A stretch of DNA of 11,177 nucleotides. It comes from Acidobacteriaceae bacterium. Its GTDB lineage: Bacteria; Acidobacteriota; Terriglobia; Terriglobales; Acidobacteriaceae. The position numbers and the translations under genes are program-made. The stretch covers positions 1-11,177 of the forward strand of contig PKYX01000178.1 in the NCBI GenBank assembly GCA_003132825.1. Direction: 5' to 3'. Numbering within the stretch: position 1 is the stretch's first letter; each line of letters starts with the position of its first letter. This document shows, in pieces, positions 6,560 through 11,177 of this stretch. Below the pieces are notes generated by a model. That model saw only the letters and a list, made by a program, of their open reading frames with translations, had not been told where the DNA came from and searched no databases.

Positions 6560-8767
6560 ATGAAGCTGGCCACAAGTTTGCGCTATTTGAATGACCGTTG
6601 GGACGACCGCATCGCTCGTGGCCTTGATGAACCCGAATTGTTGCGTTACCGCTCCAACCTTCTGGGTTCTGATCTCCGCATCACCAACTTCGGAGGAGGA
6701 AATACTAGTTCGAAACTTTTACACCTCGACCCGCTGGACGGAACCCAACGGGAAGTGTTGTGGATCAAAGGCAGCGGAGGAGATCTAGGCAGTATCCAGC
6801 GGACGGGATTGGCGGTTCTCTCCATGGAAAAGTTGCGCGCCCTGGAGAACAACTATTCCGGTGCGGAACACGAAGACGAGATGGTGGATTTGTACCCGAT
6901 TTGCGCGTTCGGCAAAAACACAGTCGCAGCATCGATTGATACGCCGCTCCACGGATTCTTGCCGTTTACGCATATTGACCACTTGCATCCCGACTGGGGC
7001 ATCGCTCTGGCGGCCTCCGCCAACGGACGGGAAAAAATGGAGGAGTTCAACCGGCTATTTGACCACCACTTAATTTGGGTACAGTGGCAGCGCCCTGGCT
7101 TCGAGTTGGCCATGATGCTGCGAAAGGCGGTGCGCGAGAATTCGGGTTGCGACGGAGTTGTGCTCGGCGGTCACGGCCTCTTTACTTGGGGCCAGACGCA
7201 GCGGGAGTGCTACGAAAATACAATTTCTATCATCGATCAGCTCGGCCAGTTCGTTCTGGATCACGTCGCAAGGAAGGGGGGCGGCCTTTTCGGAGGGGTG
7301 CGCCATCAAACGGCCGACCACCATCGCGAGCAGGCTCTCGACATTTTTCCCTTCGTGCGTGGGCGCATCTCCCGCCATCGTAGGATGATTGGCAACTTTA
7401 GCGACCTTCCCGAAGTGCTTCGCTTCGTTAACTCCCAGGATGCGGAAAGGTTTGCCTATTTGGGCACCAGTTGCCCGGATCACTTTATCCGCACCAAAGT
7501 GCGGCCGCTGTTCGTGAAGTGGCAGCCCGGTACCAGCCTTGAGGGGTTGCGCGAGCAGATTGATTCGGCGCTCGAACAATACCAGAAGGAATACGCCGAA
7601 TATTACACATCCTTCGCGCAGAAGGATTCGCCGGTTATGCGGGACGCCAGTCCCACAGTGGTGCTGATTCCGGGCGTTGGTATGTTCAGTTTTGGCAAGA
7701 GCAAGACTGAAGCCAGACTCGCCGGCGAATTCTATGTGAATGCCATTCATGTGATGGAGGGCGCCTCTTCATTGAGTACAGGAAACCCGCCCGATCCGCT
7801 GCCGCAGGCAGGGAGGGCAGCACCGACGAGTGCGTTCAAAGTGCATTCCAACTACGTGGCGCTTCCGTTGTCAGAAGCGTTTCGGATTGAATACTGGAAA
7901 CTGGAAGAAGCTAAGATTCTTCGCCAGCCACCGGAGAAGGAGTTGAGCCGCCAGGTGGTGGTAGTAGTCGGTGGCGGCAGTGGCATTGGCCGCGAAACGG
8001 CCCTTCTGGCCGCCGAACTTGGAGCTCACGTGGTCGTCGCCGACCGTGATGTTGAAGCTGCGGAATGCGTTGCTGAAGCCGCCAGGTCAAGTTCCGGAAA
8101 AGAAGGCGCAATCTCGGCCGCCGTGGACATTCGCAAGCGAGCCGCGATTCGTGAAGCGCTTCGCGAGGTGATCGCCGCTTACGGCGGACTCGATGTTCTC
8201 ATCAATACAGCGGCGTTGTTTCCATCTTCGACGGATGGTCGCGTAAGTGACGAGCAGTGGGGCGTTACCCTCGAGCTGAATGTAACTGCCAATTATCTGC
8301 TGGCGGAAGAAGCCGCGCACATTCTTCGAGAACAAGACCTGGAGGCGTCGCTTGTGCTGACCAGTTCCGCGAATGCGGTTGTCGCCAAGCGGGGAAGCGA
8401 AGCCTACGACGTGAGTAAGGCCGCACTGAGCCATCTGGTGCGCGAGCTGGCAATTTCATTGTCACCCAGGATCCGCGTCAATGGAATCAGTCCGGCGACG
8501 GTCATCCAGGGATCCACTATGTTTCCACGGCATCGGGTGATCGCATCGCTCAGTAAATATGGTATCCCGTTTGAGGAGAGCTTCAGTGACGAACAACTCC
8601 GAACCCTGCTCGCCAATTTCTATGCTAAGCGAACTTTGACTCATCGTGCCATCGATCCGAGGGATTGCGCTCACGCAATTCTCTTTCTTGCGGGGCCCAA
8701 GTCACGATGCACGACTGGCCATCTGATCCCGGTCGATGGTGGATTAACCGAGGCTTTCTTGCGATGA
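6560..8767 (+). CDS. rhaEW: Bifunctional rhamnulose-1-phosphate aldolase / L-lactaldehyde dehydrogenase (short-chain dehydrogenase fusion)
   Basis: This 735-residue cytoplasmic enzyme cleaves L-rhamnulose 1-phosphate to dihydroxyacetone phosphate and L-lactaldehyde, then oxidises the aldehyde to L-lactate with NAD. Residues 1-440 are a class II aldolase domain: LRITNFGGGNTSSKL (39-53), the His-rich TPLHGFLPFTHIDHLHPD (128-145) and LGGHGLFTWG (202-211) supply metal and substrate contacts. Residues 465-735 are a short-chain dehydrogenase. It has GGGSGIG (471-477) for NAD, LINTA (547-551) in place of NNAG, Ser602 or Ser603 and Y616-DVS-K620 for catalysis, and PVDGGLTEAF at the end. No Shine-Dalgarno is evident before ATG 6560, and no other ATG, GTG or TTG lies shortly upstream in frame. 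The stop overlaps the rhaB start by four bases. In many databases such proteins are called rhaD. Confidence 0.95.
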   Translation: MKLATSLRYLNDRWDDRIARGLDEPELLRYRSNLLGSDLRITNFGGGNTSSKLLHLDPLDGTQREVLWIKGSGGDLGSIQRTGLAVLSMEKLRALENNYSGAEHEDEMVDLYPICAFGKNTVAASIDTPLHGFLPFTHIDHLHPDWGIALAASANGREKMEEFNRLFDHHLIWVQWQRPGFELAMMLRKAVRENSGCDGVVLGGHGLFTWGQTQRECYENTISIIDQLGQFVLDHVARKGGGLFGGVRHQTADHHREQALDIFPFVRGRISRHRRMIGNFSDLPEVLRFVNSQDAERFAYLGTSCPDHFIRTKVRPLFVKWQPGTSLEGLREQIDSALEQYQKEYAEYYTSFAQKDSPVMRDASPTVVLIPGVGMFSFGKSKTEARLAGEFYVNAIHVMEGASSLSTGNPPDPLPQAGRAAPTSAFKVHSNYVALPLSEAFRIEYWKLEEAKILRQPPEKELSRQVVVVVGGGSGIGRETALLAAELGAHVVVADRDVEAAECVAEAARSSSGKEGAISAAVDIRKRAAIREALREVIAAYGGLDVLINTAALFPSSTDGRVSDEQWGVTLELNVTANYLLAEEAAHILREQDLEASLVLTSSANAVVAKRGSEAYDVSKAALSHLVRELAISLSPRIRVNGISPATVIQGSTMFPRHRVIASLSKYGIPFEESFSDEQLRTLLANFYAKRTLTHRAIDPRDCAHAILFLAGPKSRCTTGHLIPVDGGLTEAFLR

Positions 8768-10317
8768 GCAATGGCCCCCAGGATGTGGAGACCGCGTGTG
8801 ACGGTCAGACCGTCGCGGATCTCGAGTCCCCCGACTCCGCGCCGGACCAGAGAGCTGCGATCGTAGCCGTGGACTTGGGGGCCGAGAGTTGCCGAGTCTC
8901 TCTTTTGCGATGGACCAAGGGAGTCCCAAATATTCAGATCGTGCATCGGTTCCCGAATGGGGCAACCGACGAGGGCGGCGGCCTGCGGTGGGATATCCAT
9001 CGCATTCTTGCCGGCGTAGAAGAAGGATTGCGCTGCTGCGCCGAACTGGCACCCGAGGGAATCAGCGCCATTGGGGTGGACGGCTGGGCGGTCGACTATG
9101 TCCGGCTGGATTCTGAGGGCCGGCCGATTTTCCAGCCATTTTGCTATCGGGACCGCAGAACCGCCGAGTCACTACTGCAAGTCCACGCTCGTATCTCTCC
9201 CGAGCGTCTTTACGCTCTTACTGGAATTCAGATTCTTCCTTTGAATACGCTTTACCAATTGTTTGCAGACAGTTCCATCGGGGTCGAACAAAATACTCCG
9301 TGGGTAAACTTGCCTGAGTATGTCTTGTTCCGCCTCGGCGGAAAGCGAATCGCCGAATACACCAATGCCACGCACACTCAACTTGTTGAACCGGACAACC
9401 AGGCGTGGTGTCGCGAGATTTTTGACGCTGCCGGTCTGGACTTGGAGGCCGCGCCTCCGATCGTGATGCCAGGAACAAACATAGGACACCTCCAACGACC
9501 GCTGGCCGCCCTGCCGGCCTTTCGCCACACCGCGCTGATCGCCCCTGCATGCCACGATACCGCGTCGGCCATCGCCGGAATTCCCGCACGCGGCGACGAT
9601 TGGGCCTTCATCAGTTCTGGCACTTGGTCGCTGGTTGGCGGTGTGCTGAATGCTCCTTGTATCAGCGACGCCACTCGCACCAAGAACTTCAGCAACGAAG
9701 GTGGCATCGGCGGCAAAACCTATTTTCTGAAAAACGTCAATGGTATGTGGCTGTTGCGGCAATGTATGGAACACTGGCGATCGCAAGGCAAATTGTGGAC
9801 CGCGGAGCAGCTGATCGACGCCTGCGCATCTCTTCCCGCTCCTGATCGTCTGCTTGAAGTGGATGACGCCGAGCTGATCCTGCCTGGCAGGATGCCAGAG
9901 AGGATCAATTCCCAACTTCTGCGTTCGGGTGGCATTCCGATTTCGGAGGAAGCGGCGATGGCTCCTCGAGTGGCTAACCTCATCTTTCATAGTTTGGCAG
10001 CGCGCTATGCGGCCGTCTTGCAGGACCTTGCCGAGGTCACGAAGAAACCGCCCAAGCTGCTTTATATCGTCGGTGGCGGGAGCCGAAATGCTTTTCTGAA
10101 TCGCCTCACTGCGAGAGCGACTGGTCTAGAGGTGATCGTGGCGTCCACCGAGAGCGCAACGATCGGCAATTTCGCAGTCCAACTGGCTGCGCTGGCGGGA
10201 CACTATGCACCGGATGTCGGCGTGACTTCCTCCGCGGTAGCCAAGTGGGCGGAAATTCTCTCCGGGCAAAGAATAGAATCTTTGGTGAGCCCGGCTCAGT
10301 CTGTACTCACTAATTAG
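8764..10317 (+). CDS. rhaB: Rhamnulokinase RhaB
   Basis: RhaB phosphorylates L-rhamnulose at O1 with ATP and belongs to the FGGY sugar-kinase family (ASKHA fold). The start is ATG 8764, whose ATGA overlaps the rhaEW stop and suggests coupled translation; the in-frame ATG at 8665 lies inside rhaEW. The protein has 517 residues, against about 489 in E. coli. An N-terminal tail of about 31 acidic residues precedes AIVAVDLGAESCRVSLLRW (32-50), the first phosphate motif. Further motifs are GVDGWAVDYVRLD (104-116), NTLYQL (161-166), ATHTQLVEP (202-210), CHDTASA (263-269, with Asp265 the likely catalytic base), FISSGTWSLVG (282-292), NEGGIGGKTYFLKNVNGMWL (311-330) and the adenosine motif YIVGGGSRNAFLN (434-446). 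All expected motifs are present, so the enzyme should be active. rhaI follows after 35 bases. Confidence 0.95.
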   Translation: MSNGPQDVETACDGQTVADLESPDSAPDQRAAIVAVDLGAESCRVSLLRWTKGVPNIQIVHRFPNGATDEGGGLRWDIHRILAGVEEGLRCCAELAPEGISAIGVDGWAVDYVRLDSEGRPIFQPFCYRDRRTAESLLQVHARISPERLYALTGIQILPLNTLYQLFADSSIGVEQNTPWVNLPEYVLFRLGGKRIAEYTNATHTQLVEPDNQAWCREIFDAAGLDLEAAPPIVMPGTNIGHLQRPLAALPAFRHTALIAPACHDTASAIAGIPARGDDWAFISSGTWSLVGGVLNAPCISDATRTKNFSNEGGIGGKTYFLKNVNGMWLLRQCMEHWRSQGKLWTAEQLIDACASLPAPDRLLEVDDAELILPGRMPERINSQLLRSGGIPISEEAAMAPRVANLIFHSLAARYAAVLQDLAEVTKKPPKLLYIVGGGSRNAFLNRLTARATGLEVIVASTESATIGNFAVQLAALAGHYAPDVGVTSSAVAKWAEILSGQRIESLVSPAQSVLTN

Positions 10318-10352
10318 CGCGGGGAGCTGAAACTTTTGGAAAGGGTCTCACG

Positions 10353-11177
10353 ATGATGGACAAGGTGGATGGAGTTATTTTTCGTGCGCTGGATACGTTC
10401 AAAGTTGAACTTCCTTCCTGGGGATTTGCCAACACGGGCACCCGTTTCGGAAAGTTTCTACAGCCGGCCGCTGCGATTTCCATCGAAGACAAGTTCAGCG
10501 ATGCCGCTCAGGTGCACGCCCTCACCGGTGCGTGCCCTACGTTGGCGCTGCACGTTCAGTGGGACCTGCCCAAAGGCTTGAGTGACGTTACGCTCGTCGA
10601 ACAACTGGCAGAAAAACACGGCGTGCAGCCGGGTTCCATCAATCCCAATGTTTTTCAGGATCAGGAATACAAGTACGGTTCGTTGGGCAATCCGGATCCT
10701 GTAATTCGCAAACGGGCGCTTGATCACATTCTGGAGTGCGTGGCAATCGCGAACACGATGGAGTGCCGAGACATTTCGCCCTGGTTCGCTGACGGCTCCA
10801 ACTATCCTGGAACACAGAGCATCCGCAAACGGATTGTGTGGTTCGAAGAGGCGCTCAAGGAAGTCCACCACCGCTTGAGCCCCAAGCAGCGTTTGCTGAT
10901 CGAATACAAACCCTTCGAACCGGCCTTCTACCACACCGATGTGGCTGACTGGGGCATGGCGTTGCTCTTCGCCCGTGCCGCCGGTCCGCAGGCGCTGGTG
11001 CTGGTCGATACTGGCCATCACTACCAGACGCAAAATATCGAGCAAATTGTGGCTTGGCTCCTGCATCACGAGATGATGGGAGGATTTCACTTCAATGACC
11101 GCCGCTATGCTGACGATGACTTGACTCTTGGCTCCATCGATCCTTACCAGATCTTCCGTATTTTTCATGAAATTCAT
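10353..11177 (+). CDS. rhaI: L-rhamnose isomerase (P. stutzeri/RhaI type), 3'-truncated by window edge
   Basis: This enzyme converts L-rhamnose to L-rhamnulose, the first intracellular step, in a metal-dependent TIM barrel. The frame is open for 275 codons from ATG 10353 to the window end; about a third of the protein is probably missing. GGAAAGGG at 10338-10345 gives a ribosome-binding site 7 bases before the ATG. An in-frame TAA at 10311 with no start codon between rules out a longer N-terminus. PSWGFANTGTRFGKF (21-35), QEYKYGSLGNPDP (104-116), WFADGSNYPGTQS (144-156), EYKPFEPAFYHTDVADWG (184-201), LVDTGHH (217-223) and GGFHFNDRRYADDDL (243-257) match the RhaI family rather than E. coli RhaA. 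Glu184, Asp219, His246 (metal) and His222, Asp254, Asp256 all sit 35 positions before the P. stutzeri residues I recall (219, 254, 281, 257, 289, 291). It is the third gene of the catabolic operon. Confidence 0.93.
   Translation, partial: MMDKVDGVIFRALDTFKVELPSWGFANTGTRFGKFLQPAAAISIEDKFSDAAQVHALTGACPTLALHVQWDLPKGLSDVTLVEQLAEKHGVQPGSINPNVFQDQEYKYGSLGNPDPVIRKRALDHILECVAIANTMECRDISPWFADGSNYPGTQSIRKRIVWFEEALKEVHHRLSPKQRLLIEYKPFEPAFYHTDVADWGMALLFARAAGPQALVLVDTGHHYQTQNIEQIVAWLLHHEMMGGFHFNDRRYADDDLTLGSIDPYQIFRIFHEIH

Noticed and set aside
10458..11177. A 239-codon minus-strand frame at the right edge
   Set aside because: It is antisense to the rhamnose isomerase, whose catalytic motifs are all present on the plus strand.
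1..11177. Search for tRNA, rRNA, CRISPR, insertion sequences and defence genes
   Set aside because: No tRNA-like cloverleaf, repeat-spacer pattern, transposase motif or toxin/nuclease motif was noticed in either strand by reading.

Overview
The window reads as a bacterial chromosome segment of moderately high GC content, with dense genes and short spacers. It holds the end of a multidrug efflux operon and most of an L-rhamnose utilisation locus. The gene set suggests an Acidobacteriota (Terriglobia-like) genome: RhaT permease, RhaM mutarotase, a fused rhamnulose-1-phosphate aldolase/dehydrogenase, a P. stutzeri-type rhamnose isomerase, and a regulator joining an IclR-type helix-turn-helix to a sugar-binding domain. 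That taxonomic guess is inference from family resemblance and was not tested by search.

Layout. Positions 1-1404 (+) are the C-terminal part of an RND inner-membrane pump of MdtB/MdtC type, cut by the window edge. One base later, 1406-2941 (+) encodes a NodT/OprM-type outer-membrane channel lipoprotein. From 2942 to 3416 there is no intact gene, but the minus strand at 3014-3313 carries the eroded C-terminus of an FMN-dependent L-lactate dehydrogenase/alpha-hydroxy-acid oxidase, readable only across several frames. Next on the minus strand are rhaT (3417-4625) and rhaM (4645-4962), transcribed together from a promoter near 5000-5028. The spacer 4963-5292 carries a 28-nt-period direct repeat and a perfect inverted repeat. 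Positions 5293-6391 (+) are a broken regulator gene with three frameshifts and an in-frame stop. After a second control region (6392-6559) comes a tight plus-strand operon: rhaEW (6560-8767), rhaB (8764-10317, 4-nt ATGA overlap) and rhaI (10353 to beyond the window end).

The intact genes form an almost complete pathway. RhaT imports L-rhamnose, RhaM interconverts its anomers, RhaI makes L-rhamnulose, and RhaB phosphorylates it. RhaEW splits the phosphate to DHAP and L-lactaldehyde and oxidises the latter to L-lactate. The step that would follow, L-lactate to pyruvate, matches the family of the eroded gene next to rhaT. The most notable point is therefore selective decay: the transport and catabolic genes are intact, while the local regulator and the terminal lactate-oxidising gene are pseudogenes. 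The motif CTATTG occurs four times, only noted in the two control regions flanking the regulator, and is a candidate operator. I found no tRNA, rRNA, CRISPR array, insertion sequence or obviously novel defence or mobile system.
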